From Nitriliruptoria bacterium (GTDB taxonomy: Bacteria > Actinomycetota > Nitriliruptoria > Euzebyales > Egibacteraceae): a DNA stretch of 34,159 nt. A program made the position numbers and the translations under genes. Of the stretch, positions 22,296 to 30,574 are shown piece by piece (within the stretch, counting starts at the first letter, position 1; each line of letters opens with the position of its first letter). The DNA is taken from the NCBI GenBank assembly GCA_003553565.1, contig PWER01000172.1, positions 1 through 34,159 of the forward strand, written 5' to 3'. Under the pieces are notes generated by a model. That model did no database searches. It was not told the DNA's origin and saw only the letters and a program-made list of their open reading frames with translations.

Positions 22296-23699
22296 ATGAC
22301 CGCGCTGCAGCGGACCGCCGACACCGACTCGACGCGCCGCGACGAGGCGCGCAGCGACCTCGACGCGCCACCGGAGGGCGCCAGCGCCGAGACCGCCAGC
22401 GCCGAGCCCACCACCGCTGACGCGGCCGCACGTGAGGCCGAGCGCCACGCCCGCCAGGCCGTCGACGCGTTCCGGGCCCTGGCGCAGCGCACCGCCGGCC
22501 TCGACCTGCCCATCGACCGCTGGGACGGCGTGCGCCTCGGGCCCGCCAAGGCCTCCTGGCGCCTGGTGCTGCCCCGGCCGTGGTCGCTGCGGGCGATGCT
22601 CGTCCCACCGACCGACCTCACGATGGGCGAGGCCTACGCCCGCGGCGACATCGACATCGCCGGGGACGCGGTCGCCGCGATCGCCGCGAGCCGCGCGCTG
22701 CGGCCCAGCCTCGACGATGCCGAGGCGCTCGTCCCGCTCACCCGGCACCTGCTGGCCGGCCCGCGGCCACCGCGCCTGGGGTCGGAGCGGCGCGCACACC
22801 TGGGCGGGCGCGCCCACACGCGCGAGCGCGACCGGGAGGCCGTGTCGTTCCACTACGACCTGCCGCAAGCGTTCTACGAGACGTTCCTCGACGAGCAGCT
22901 GGTCTACTCCTGCGGCTACTTCGCCGAGGCCGCACCGACCGACCTGGACCGCGCGCAGCGCCGCAAGCTCGACATGGTGTGCCGCAAGCTGCGGCTGCGG
23001 CCGGGCTCGCGGCTGCTGGACATCGGGTGCGGCTGGGGCTCGCTGCTGGCGTGGGCGGCCCAGCACTACGGCGCCACCGGCGTGGGCGTCACCCTGTCGG
23101 AGACCCAGGCCGAGGCCGCCAACGAGCGGCTGGCGCGCGCCGGGCTGTCCGACCGCGTCGAGGTGCGCCTGGCCGACTACCGGGAGCTGTCAACCGAGGA
23201 GCCCTTCGATGCGGTCTGCTCGATCGGCATGGTCGAGCACGTCGGCGACGCGCAGCTCACCGAGTACGCCCAGACGACCCGCCGCCTGCTGGCTCCCGGC
23301 GGGCTCACCCTGGTCCACGCCATCACCCGTCAGGGCGAGGCGCCGCCGTGGCCGCTGCGCAACCACACCTTCATCCAGCGTCACGTGTTCCCCGACGGGG
23401 AGCTGGTGCCGGCCTGGCGCCTGCTGCAGGCAGTCGAGCAGGCCGGCCTGCCCGCGGTGGACGTGCACCAGCTGCGCCACCACTACGCGCTCACGCTGCG
23501 CCAGTGGGTGGCGCGTCTCGAGGCCGGCGCCGAGCAGGCCATCGCCGCCACCAGCGAGGCCGACTACCGCGTGTGGCGGCTGTTCATGAGCGGCGCGGCG
23601 GCCTCGTTCGCCGCGGGGCACATCGGCGTGGTGCAGGTGCTGGCCGGGGACCGCCCGGCAGCGCCGCTGACGCGCGACTGGATGCACCCGACGGTGTAG
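22296..23699 (+). CDS. Cyclopropane-fatty-acyl-phospholipid synthase family methyltransferase
   Basis: The 467-residue SAM-dependent enzyme resembles the family that methylates or cyclopropanates unsaturated acyl chains of membrane lipids. An N-terminal lipid-binding region (LTMGEAYARGDIDIAGDAVA) precedes VSFHYDLPQAFYETFLDEQL and YSCGYF, the SAM motif LLDIGCGWGSLLAWAAQHYG (about residue 240) and the active-site region CSIGMVEHVGD (about 310). HYALTLRQWVARLE and a C-terminal Tyr/Trp region match the family end. The first 45 residues are Ala/Glu-rich and variable. The ATG at 22296 is preceded by ggagggga. Whether the product is a cyclopropane or a methyl-branched acyl chain cannot be told. Confidence 0.92.
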   Translation: MTALQRTADTDSTRRDEARSDLDAPPEGASAETASAEPTTADAAAREAERHARQAVDAFRALAQRTAGLDLPIDRWDGVRLGPAKASWRLVLPRPWSLRAMLVPPTDLTMGEAYARGDIDIAGDAVAAIAASRALRPSLDDAEALVPLTRHLLAGPRPPRLGSERRAHLGGRAHTRERDREAVSFHYDLPQAFYETFLDEQLVYSCGYFAEAAPTDLDRAQRRKLDMVCRKLRLRPGSRLLDIGCGWGSLLAWAAQHYGATGVGVTLSETQAEAANERLARAGLSDRVEVRLADYRELSTEEPFDAVCSIGMVEHVGDAQLTEYAQTTRRLLAPGGLTLVHAITRQGEAPPWPLRNHTFIQRHVFPDGELVPAWRLLQAVEQAGLPAVDVHQLRHHYALTLRQWVARLEAGAEQAIAATSEADYRVWRLFMSGAAASFAAGHIGVVQVLAGDRPAAPLTRDWMHPTV

Positions 23700-23768
23700 G
23701 CGCGGCACGCTGTGCGCGGCGCGCCACCGATGCCGCCGCGCGCCAGCCCTCGGCTCCGGGAGGACCCC

Positions 23769-24395
23769 GTGCTGCTGCTCACCGGCTTCGCCCCCTTCGG
23801 CGGCCGGGACCGCAACCCCTCGGCCGAGGCGACGCGCGCCGCGGCGCACGACCTCGCCGACGAGGGGCTGGCCGTGCGCGCCCTCGAGCTGACCGTGGGC
23901 TTCGACGCCGCCTGGGACGAGCTCGCCACCGCCCTGGAGCAGTCCGCGGCCGAGGGCGCGCCGGTCACCGCCGTGGTGGCACTGGGCCAGGCCGCCGGGC
24001 GCCGCGCGGTCACGCCCGAGCGGTTCGCGGTCAACCTCGCCCACGCGCGGGAGCCCGACGAGCTCGGCCACGCACCGACCGGCACGCCGCTGGATCCCGA
24101 GGGCCCCACCGCCCGCGCCGACCGCCTCGGCGTGGACCGGTCGGTGGACGCCCTGCGCGCAGCCGGCGTCCCGGCGGCGGCGTCGCTGTCGGCCGGGACG
24201 TTCGTGTGCAACGCGCTGGCCTACCGGCTGCTGGGCTGGGCGGAGGCGCACGCTGTCCCTGCGGGCTTCGCGCACCTCCCGCTGACGCCCGGCCAGGCGC
24301 TGGAGGGCGAGCAGCCGACCCTCGCCGAGGAGCTGCAGGCGCGAGCGGTGACGGTGCTGGGGCGGGTGGCGCTGGCTGCATCCCAGGCGCGCTGA
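23769..24395 (+). CDS. pcp: Pyroglutamyl-peptidase I (C15 family)
   Basis: The 208-residue cytoplasmic cysteine peptidase removes N-terminal pyroglutamate from peptides. The start region LLLTGFAPFGGRDRNPS is characteristic. The catalytic triad is seen as Glu in GRRAVTPERFAVNLA, Cys in SAGTFVCNALAYRLL and His in AGFAHLPLTPGQ. I chose GTG 23769 because a gggagg SD (23758-23763) precedes it by 5 nt. The upstream ATG at 23712 would add 19 Arg/Pro-rich residues that do not belong to the family. It converges on the LOV phosphatase gene with a 23-nt gap. Confidence 0.93.
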   Translation: MLLLTGFAPFGGRDRNPSAEATRAAAHDLADEGLAVRALELTVGFDAAWDELATALEQSAAEGAPVTAVVALGQAAGRRAVTPERFAVNLAHAREPDELGHAPTGTPLDPEGPTARADRLGVDRSVDALRAAGVPAAASLSAGTFVCNALAYRLLGWAEAHAVPAGFAHLPLTPGQALEGEQPTLAEELQARAVTVLGRVALAASQAR

Positions 24396-24418
24396 CGGGT
24401 CGGGCGCCGCGCTGCCCT

Positions 24419-26560
24419 TCAGTGGAGCCGCAGCGCGAGCAGCGCCACGTCGTCGACCAGCGCCTCGTCGGAGACGGTGGCCAGCAGGTGGGAGGTGAGC
24501 TCCTCGCAGCCGGGCTGGCCGGGCAGCCCGGCGACCTCGTCGCGCAGCCAGTCGAGCCCCTCGGCCAGGGAGGCGCCGCGGCGCTCGATCAGGCCATCGG
24601 TGTAGAGCAGCAGCAGCGCTCCCGAGGGCAGATCGACGGTGGCCTCGGGTCGCTCGGCGTCCAGCGGCGAGCCCAGCAGCACCGCGCTGGCCTCCTCGAG
24701 GAAGCTGGTGGTGCCCTCAGGGGTGCGCAGCACCGGCGGCAGGTGGCCGGCGTCGGCGTAGCGCAGGGTGGCCGGGCCCTCGTCGTGCAGGCCCTCGAGC
24801 CGCGCGAACCAGGCGGTGGCCAGCGTGGCCACCTCCAGGCCCTGCATGAGCCGGTCGGTGCGCGTGAGCACCTCGCCGGGGTCCTGGTGCTGCCACGCCT
24901 GGGCGCGCAGCAGGCTGCGCAGCTGCCCCATCGCGGTGGCCGCGCGCAGGTCGTGGCCCATCACGTCACCGATGGACAGGCCCACGGCGCCGTCGGGCAG
25001 CACCAGCAGGTCGTACCAGTCGCCGCCGACCTCCAGCCCCGAGCCGGAGGCGTGATAGCGCGCGCACACGTCCACGCCGGGCACGCCATCAGTGGCCAGG
25101 TCGGGCAGCAGGCTGTGCTGCAGCGTCTCGGCGACGGTGTGCTCGCGGGTGTACAGGCGCGCGTTGTCCACCGCCAGCGCGGCTCGTGCGGCCAGGTCGC
25201 TGACGAGGTTGATGTCGTCCTCGCCGAGGTCGCGCTCGGCATCGGCGAGCACCAGGGTCAGCACCCCGATGAGGGTGCGGCGCGCCTCCAGGGGCACCAG
25301 CAGCGCGGTGTGGCCGCCGAGGCGCTCGGCCAGCTCGGCAGCGTCGCCACCGGTGATCAGCGCCTCGATCTCCTCGGGCGTCAGATCGCGCAGCAGCAGC
25401 GGCTCGGGCCGCTCGAGCACGCGCTGGATCGGCCCGTGGCGCTGGCCGGCGCGCTGCTGCAGCAGGCGCTCGAGCTCCAGGGACGTGTCGTCCTCGCCGT
25501 GCGACATGGCCACGCGGCGCACCCGCATGGGCTCGGTGGACTCGACGAGGTCGACCACACACCAGTCCGCCAGGTCAGGCACGCACAGGCCCGCCAGCCG
25601 CTGCAGGGCCACCCCGACGTCGAGGCTGTCGGAGACGAGCTGGGTCGCCTCGGCGAGGCGGTGGAGCTTCTGGCGGGCGTCGTCGGCCTCGGCGCGCGCG
25701 GTGCGCTCGGCCTCGTAGGCACGCTCGCGCTCCTGCTCGGCGCGCACGCGGTCGGTGACGTCGGCCTGGACGCCGATGTAGTGGGCGAGGGTCCCGTCGG
25801 CCTCGAACACCGGGGTCAACGTCAGCTCGTTCCAGAAGCCCGTCCCGTCGCGGCGGTAGTTCAGCAGCGTGACGTTGACGGCCTCGCCCGCCTCGGTGGC
25901 GCGGCGGATGGTCGCCACCGCCTCCGGGTCGGTGTCGGGCCCCTGCAGGAACCGGCAGTTGCGGCCCACCGCCTCGTCGAACGCGTAGCCGGTGGTGCGG
26001 GTGAACGCGGGGTTGACCCACACCAGCGGGCTGTCGGGCTGGCGCGCGTCCGAGATCGTGAACGACACGTCGGTGGCGCTGACCGCGCGCTCGCGCAGCC
26101 ATGCCAGGCCGGTGGGGTCGGGCAGCTGCTCGACCCCGGCGAGGTCGAGCGGGAACAGCGCGAGCAGCGCCCGGTCCGCGAGCTCGTCGATCTCGTCGAG
26201 GGGGAACCCGGTGGCCACGAGGGTGCGCGGCGGGGCGTCGGGGTGCGCGCTGACGACGGGCTCGCCCTGCACCGTCTCGCCGGCACTCACCCGCTGCAGC
26301 GGCGAGGTGGCCTCGGCCAGCGGGATGCCCCGCTCGTCGCACAGGTGCGCCGCATGCGTCCAGGAGGTGACCGGGGCGGGCAGGTCGATGTCAGGAGCGA
26401 GCTCGCGCGCCTGGTCGGAGGCGTGCACGACGGTGCCGGTCTCGCGGTCCACCAGCAGGACCGCCGCCGGGATGTCGGACACCACCTCGGGGCGTCGCGC
26501 CAGGGTGGCGGCACCGCCTCGGCCATCCGCCGGCGAGCGCTGCGGACGGTGCTCCCTCAC
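24419..26560 (-). CDS. PAS-LOV-GAF-PP2C (RsbU/SpoIIE-type) phosphatase, putative blue-light receptor
   Basis: A soluble signalling protein of about 713 residues. A PAS-like domain (SDIPAAVLLVDRETGTVVHA) comes first. A LOV domain follows (about 160-270) with photoactive Cys202 in GRNCRFLQG, then NYRRDGTGFWNELTLTPVF and YIGVQADVTDR, all standard for FMN-binding blue-light sensors. A short coiled coil (RERAYEAERTARAEADDA) and a GAF domain (about 285-455) precede the PP2C/SpoIIE domain, which keeps its metal Asp residues (GGDWYD, IGDVMGHD, YTDGLIE, DDVALLAL). The family dephosphorylates anti-sigma-factor antagonists. The start is uncertain: the frame opens to 26704, and I prefer GTG 26560 with a gaggg SD. 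The sigma partner is not in the window. Confidence 0.9.
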   Translation of the reverse strand: MREHRPQRSPADGRGGAATLARRPEVVSDIPAAVLLVDRETGTVVHASDQARELAPDIDLPAPVTSWTHAAHLCDERGIPLAEATSPLQRVSAGETVQGEPVVSAHPDAPPRTLVATGFPLDEIDELADRALLALFPLDLAGVEQLPDPTGLAWLRERAVSATDVSFTISDARQPDSPLVWVNPAFTRTTGYAFDEAVGRNCRFLQGPDTDPEAVATIRRATEAGEAVNVTLLNYRRDGTGFWNELTLTPVFEADGTLAHYIGVQADVTDRVRAEQERERAYEAERTARAEADDARQKLHRLAEATQLVSDSLDVGVALQRLAGLCVPDLADWCVVDLVESTEPMRVRRVAMSHGEDDTSLELERLLQQRAGQRHGPIQRVLERPEPLLLRDLTPEEIEALITGGDAAELAERLGGHTALLVPLEARRTLIGVLTLVLADAERDLGEDDINLVSDLAARAALAVDNARLYTREHTVAETLQHSLLPDLATDGVPGVDVCARYHASGSGLEVGGDWYDLLVLPDGAVGLSIGDVMGHDLRAATAMGQLRSLLRAQAWQHQDPGEVLTRTDRLMQGLEVATLATAWFARLEGLHDEGPATLRYADAGHLPPVLRTPEGTTSFLEEASAVLLGSPLDAERPEATVDLPSGALLLLYTDGLIERRGASLAEGLDWLRDEVAGLPGQPGCEELTSHLLATVSDEALVDDVALLALRLH

Positions 26561-26721
26561 CAGACCCTCGCCATCGGGTCCCTCCTCGTCTCCCTGCCGG
26601 CGGGCTGCGGCGGCGGGCCGGCCCGCGCACGCCTCGACCGTACCGGACCCGTCCAGGCCTCGCCGCTGGCAGCCTGAGGCAGGCTGCGACGCGTCGGCGC
26701 GCACCAGCGCGGGGGCCTAGC

Positions 26722-27432
26722 ATGCAGCCCATGGCGGACTCCAAGCAGAAGGTCGGGTTCCGCGAGCGGCTGCGGCAGTTCCGGATCCTGTTCCGCACCA
26801 CGCGGCAGACGGACCCGCGGTTCCTGCCAGTGGCCATCACCGTGCCGCTGGTCACGCTCGCGGCCGTGGTGGGGCTGGCGTCCGTGCTCGGCCTGCTCAT
26901 CACCGGCACCGCCTGGTGGGGGTTCGGGCTCGCCCTGGGCGTCCCGATCGCGCTGCTGGTGTTCGTGTCCATCTTCGGGCGTCGCTCCCAGCGGGCCGCT
27001 CTGACGTCCATCGAGGGCCGCACCGGCGCGGCTGCGGCGGTGCTCGAGCAGATGCGCGGGGCCTGGATGGTCGAGCCCGGCGTGGCCGTCACCCGCAAGG
27101 AGGACCTCGTCCACCGGGTGGTCGGGCGCCCAGGCGTGGTCCTCGTCGGCGAGGGCGCCCCCTCGCGCACCGCGCAGCTGCTCAAGCAGGAGAAGCGCAA
27201 GTGCCAGCGCGTCACCGACGCCCCCGTGCACGAGGTCAACGTCGGTCACGGTCCCGGCCAGGTGCCGCTCACCAAGCTGCAGGACCACCTGCAGAAGCTG
27301 CCCCGCGCGGTCAAGCGCAAGCAGATCGGCGACCTGTCCCGCCGCCTGCAGTCGATCGGCACCAGCCAGCCGCCCATGCCCAAGGGCCCCCTGCCCAAGG
27401 GCGGGCGCGTGCCCAAGCAGATGCGCCGGTAG
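26722..27432 (+). CDS. DUF4191 family membrane protein
   Basis: The 236-residue protein matches the actinobacterial DUF4191 pattern. A short basic N-terminus (KVGFRERLRQFRILFRTTRQ) precedes two membrane helices at about residues 36-82 (VAITVPLVTLAAVVGLASVL and WWGFGLALGVPIALLVFVSI). A soluble domain contains RAALTSIEGRTGAAAAVLEQ, VEPGVAVTRKEDLVHRVVGR and HGPGQVPLTKLQDHLQKLP. The C-terminus is basic and Pro/Lys-rich. ATG 26722 and ATG 26731 are both possible; the SD is poor. Function is unknown for the family. It is divergent from the LOV phosphatase gene. Confidence 0.88.
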   Translation: MQPMADSKQKVGFRERLRQFRILFRTTRQTDPRFLPVAITVPLVTLAAVVGLASVLGLLITGTAWWGFGLALGVPIALLVFVSIFGRRSQRAALTSIEGRTGAAAAVLEQMRGAWMVEPGVAVTRKEDLVHRVVGRPGVVLVGEGAPSRTAQLLKQEKRKCQRVTDAPVHEVNVGHGPGQVPLTKLQDHLQKLPRAVKRKQIGDLSRRLQSIGTSQPPMPKGPLPKGGRVPKQMRR

Positions 27433-27442
27433 GTCATCCGGC

Positions 27443-27496
27443 AGCGGCGCCGGCCTGCCAAGCGGCACCGGCCTCCATCCGGCACCGGCCTCGGCG
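27443..27496. repeat. 18-bp tandem repeat in convergent spacer
   Basis: Three imperfect 18-bp copies, agcggcgccggcctgcca, agcggcaccggcctccat and ccggcaccggcctcggcg, run from 27443 to 27496. They fill the 68-nt spacer between the convergent DUF4191 and helicase genes. Confidence 0.75.
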
Positions 27497-27500
27497 ATGA

Positions 27501-29258
27501 TCAGAGGCGATCGAGCCACGCCTCGGCCACCTCGAGGCGGCGCTGCAGCTGCGCCTCGGTGGCCTCGGCGACGGTGGTGATGCGCGCCTGGCGGTTCAGC
27601 TCGCGGTTGACCGCGGCGTGCCCCATCCCCGAGCGCGCCACGATCGCGCGGACCCGCTCGGTGTTCGCGGTGCGCAGCCGGCGCTTGTGCGCCGCTGGGC
27701 TGCGCGCGGCGCCCGCGGCGCCCGCGCCCCCACCGGCGACGGCCCCCTCCAGCGGTGGCGGTGCGGCCAGCTGGACCTCGGTGGTGCCCCCGGCGGCGTC
27801 GGCAGCCGCCGCACGCTCGGCCCGCGCGTGCGAGGCCGCACCCGGGTCGGCGCCCGACCCGGCGGGCGAGCCGTTCGATGCCGCGCCGCGCGGGCCGGTC
27901 GTGGGCGCGCTCTCGTCGGGGTCGCCCAGCGCCACCGCCGACAGCGGAGCGAACAGCGACAGCTGCCCGTCGTCGGCGACCCCGTGGGCGAGGTCGACCG
28001 CAGCGTCGGCGGCCTCGGTCGGCGTGCCCCCCTCGCCTGCCGCGGCGGCCTCGTCGGCCACGACCGCCGCGTCGGCGGTGTCGCCGAGGGTGTGGCGCCG
28101 CTCCTGCGCGATCTGCTCGGCGTGCGCGCGCAGGCGCGGGTCATCGGGCACGAACAGCCACGCCGGCTGCTCGCCGAGCCCCGGCAGGGCGCGCACCAGG
28201 CGCCCGACCGCCTGCCGGAAGAACAGCTCGGTGGTGGTGGCCGTGGCGTACACGCCCACGCGCAGGCGGGGGATGTCCACGCCCTCGGACACCATGCGCA
28301 CCGCGACCAGCCAGGGCGCCTCGCCCTCGGCGAAGGCGGCGATCCGCGCGCTGGCCTGCGGGTCATCGCTGACGGCCACCTCGGCGTGCTGGCCGCACTC
28401 GACGCGCAGCAGCTCGGCGCACCGGTGCGCGTGGTCGACGTCGGCGGCGATGACGAGCCCGGCGGCCCCCGGGTGCTCGCGGCGCACCGCCCGCAGGCGC
28501 TGATCGGCGGCGGCGAGCACGCGCGGCAGCCACTCGCCGTCGGGGCTGAGCGCGGTGCGCAGGCGCTGGTTGGCCTGCTGGCGGGCGATCGGGTCGTTGA
28601 ACGTCGCCGCCCAGCGCGTGCCGGTCGCATCACGCCACTCCATGCGCCCGTCCAGGCGCGGGAAGCGGACCGGGCGGACCACGCCGCCGTCGGCCAGCGC
28701 GTCGGCGTAGCCGTAGGAGAAGTCCGGCTGGGCCTCGGCGCCCTCGTAGCGCACGAACGGGATCGCGTGATCGTCGGAGCGAAACGGCGTGCCCGACAAT
28801 GCCAGGCGCCGGTGGGCGCGCTCGAGCGCCACACGCAGGCCATCGCCCCAGGAGCGGTCCTGGCCGGCGTGGTGGACCTCGTCGACGATGGCCAGCGCCC
28901 CGACCGTGGCGCGGCTGAGCGCCACCGGGGTGGCCGCAGCCTGCTGGTAGGTCAGCACCGCGCCGTGCGCATCGCGCGGCAGCCGCCCGTCGCGCCGCGG
29001 CGACCAGTCCGGCTCCAGGCGCAGGCCCAGGCGCGCGGCCGCCTCGGCCCACTGGCGACGCAGATGGCGCGTGGGCGTGACGACCACCACGCGGCGGTGC
29101 GGCGCCTCGGCGAGGCTGGTGAGCGCGCACGCCAGCGCGAACGTCGTCTTGCCCGCACCCGGCGTGGCCACAGCCAGGAAGTCGCGGCTGCTCGCGGCCT
29201 GCCAGGCCGACAGGGCTCGGTGCTGCCAGGCACGCAGACGCACCGTCAGCGCAGTCAC
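27501..29258 (-). CDS. DEAD/DEAH-box superfamily 2 helicase (XPB/Res-subunit-like)
   Basis: The protein is about 585 residues. Motifs in order: RLRAWQHRALSAWQ (Q-like), Walker A ATPGAGKTTFA with Lys37, motif II IVDEVHHAGQD (DEVH), motif III LALSGTPFRSDD, then RecA domain 2 with VAVRMVSEGVDIPRL and motif VI RQAVGRLVRALPG. This is the Rad25/XPB and type III restriction Res-subunit arrangement, which uses ATP to move along duplex DNA. No nuclease or methylase domain is visible. An Ala/Gly/Pro-rich linker precedes a basic C-terminal domain (KRRLRTANTERVRAIVARSG). GTG 29258 is chosen because it leaves the Q-like motif intact and avoids a repeat-rich upstream frame; no clear SD. It is divergent from an aldo/keto reductase gene and its partner is unknown. 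Confidence 0.88.
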   Translation of the reverse strand: MTALTVRLRAWQHRALSAWQAASSRDFLAVATPGAGKTTFALACALTSLAEAPHRRVVVVTPTRHLRRQWAEAAARLGLRLEPDWSPRRDGRLPRDAHGAVLTYQQAAATPVALSRATVGALAIVDEVHHAGQDRSWGDGLRVALERAHRRLALSGTPFRSDDHAIPFVRYEGAEAQPDFSYGYADALADGGVVRPVRFPRLDGRMEWRDATGTRWAATFNDPIARQQANQRLRTALSPDGEWLPRVLAAADQRLRAVRREHPGAAGLVIAADVDHAHRCAELLRVECGQHAEVAVSDDPQASARIAAFAEGEAPWLVAVRMVSEGVDIPRLRVGVYATATTTELFFRQAVGRLVRALPGLGEQPAWLFVPDDPRLRAHAEQIAQERRHTLGDTADAAVVADEAAAAGEGGTPTEAADAAVDLAHGVADDGQLSLFAPLSAVALGDPDESAPTTGPRGAASNGSPAGSGADPGAASHARAERAAAADAAGGTTEVQLAAPPPLEGAVAGGGAGAAGAARSPAAHKRRLRTANTERVRAIVARSGMGHAAVNRELNRQARITTVAEATEAQLQRRLEVAEAWLDRL

Positions 29259-29298
29259 GGGCGCGGCAGCAGGATCGGCGTCAGCGCGCGCCGCCACC

Positions 29299-29318
29299 GG
29301 CCGTGGCGGACCACGGCC
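29299..29318. repeat. Inverted repeat in divergent spacer
   Basis: A perfect 8-bp inverted repeat, ggccgtgg / ccacggcc with a 4-nt cgga centre, lies in the spacer between the divergent helicase and aldo/keto reductase genes. It could be an operator or an RNA hairpin. No regulator is adjacent. Confidence 0.4.
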
Positions 29319-29404
29319 AGGGGTGCGAGACGCGAGCGCGAGGGCACATCGAGCCGCAAGGCTACCGTTGCGCCCGGCGAGCGCGCCGTGACCGGGTCGG
29401 CGCA

Positions 29405-29458
29405 CGCACCGTGCACCCGAGCCGCACCGTGCACCCGAGCCGCCCCGCGCACCCGCGC
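29405..29458. repeat. 18-bp tandem repeat upstream of the aldo/keto reductase
   Basis: Two perfect copies of cgcaccgtgcacccgagc (29405-29422 and 29423-29440) are followed by a degenerate third (29441-29458) and related sequence up to about 29478. The array ends a few bases before the SD of the aldo/keto reductase, so it occupies the promoter or leader of that gene. Confidence 0.85.
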
Positions 29459-29492
29459 ATCCGAGCACGCGCACCCGAGCAGAGGAGCCACC

Positions 29493-30527
29493 GTGGAGCT
29501 GCGACCCCTGGGACCGACCGGCACGTTCGTCTCCGAGCTGTGCCTTGGCACCATGACCTTCGGCGCCGAGACCGATGCCGACGAGGCGTTTCGCATCTGC
29601 GACGCCTACCGCGAGGCCGGCGGCACGTTCGTGGACACCGCCGACGTCTACTCGGCCGGGGCCTCCGAGGAGATCCTCGGGCGGTGGCTGGAGCAGCGCG
29701 GCGCCCGCGACGACGTGGTGCTGGCCACCAAGGTCAACTTCCCCGTCGGCGCCGACCGCGGCCCCAACCATCGGGGGCTGTCACGTCCCAACGTCCATCG
29801 CGCGGTGCGGGCGAGCCTGGCGCGCCTGGGCGTCGACGACGTCGACCTGCTGCAGGTCCACGCCTGGGATCCGCTCACCCCGATCGACGAGACGCTTGAG
29901 GCGCTCGACGAGCTGGTGCGCGCCGGCCACGTCGCCTACGTCGGCATCAGCAACCACGCCGGGTGGCAGCTGGCCACCACGCTGGAGCGCGCCCGCGCCC
30001 AGGGGCTGGCGGTGCCGGTGTCGCTGCAGGCGCACTACAACCTGCTGGGGCGCGAGCTCGAGTGGGAGCTCACCCCCCTGTGCGAGCACGAGGGCCTGGG
30101 CCTGCTGCCGTGGTCCCCGCTGGCCGGTGGCTGGCTCACCGGGAAGTACCGGCGTGCCGAGCAGCCCACTGGCGCCACGCGCCTGGGCGAGGACCCCCAG
30201 CGCGGCATCGAGGCGTGGGACAAGCGCAACACCGAGCGGACCTGGCAGGTGATCGAGGTGCTGCTGGCGGTGGCCGACGAGCTCGGCGCGAGCCCCGCGC
30301 AGGTGGCGCTGCGCTGGGTGACCGACCGGCCGACGGTGTCCTCGACGGTGCTGGGTGCGCGCACCGTGGATCAGCTCGCCGACAACCTCGGCGCAGCGCA
30401 GCTCACCCTGCCCGAGGACGCCCGAGCCCGCCTCGACGAGGCCAGCGCGGTGCCTGCCCCCGACTACCCCTACGGCTTCCTGGCCGAGCTCGACGCGGCA
30501 CGCCGCGGCGGCACGGGCCTGGGCTGA
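29493..30527 (+). CDS. Aldo/keto reductase
   Basis: The 344-residue TIM-barrel NADPH-dependent carbonyl reductase starts RPLGPTGTFVSELCLGTMTF. The catalytic tetrad is visible as Asp and Tyr in FVDTADVYSAGASEE, Lys in VLATKVNF and His in LLQVHAWD. The C-terminal cofactor region VSSTVLGARTVDQLADNLGA is typical. The GTG at 29493 follows a gaggag SD (29482-29487) by 5 nt, deep inside a longer open frame. It converges on a second aldo/keto reductase (30575-31483) of a different subgroup. The substrate cannot be inferred. Confidence 0.94.
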   Translation: MELRPLGPTGTFVSELCLGTMTFGAETDADEAFRICDAYREAGGTFVDTADVYSAGASEEILGRWLEQRGARDDVVLATKVNFPVGADRGPNHRGLSRPNVHRAVRASLARLGVDDVDLLQVHAWDPLTPIDETLEALDELVRAGHVAYVGISNHAGWQLATTLERARAQGLAVPVSLQAHYNLLGRELEWELTPLCEHEGLGLLPWSPLAGGWLTGKYRRAEQPTGATRLGEDPQRGIEAWDKRNTERTWQVIEVLLAVADELGASPAQVALRWVTDRPTVSSTVLGARTVDQLADNLGAAQLTLPEDARARLDEASAVPAPDYPYGFLAELDAARRGGTGLG

Positions 30528-30561
30528 CGCGCGCCGCGCTGACGCGTGCTGGGCTGACGCG
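30519..30561. repeat. 13-bp direct repeat at the 3' end of the aldo/keto reductase gene
   Basis: ctgggctgacgcg occurs at 30519-30531, where it includes the TGA stop of the plus-strand gene, and again at 30549-30561, 30 bp away. It lies in the convergent spacer between the two aldo/keto reductase genes. Confidence 0.6.
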
Positions 30562-30574
30562 CCGCGCGCCGCCG

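Noticed and set aside
22580-26677. 1365-codon plus-strand frame across the CFA, pcp and LOV genes
   Set aside because: It crosses genes on both strands with no recognisable domain and a biased composition.
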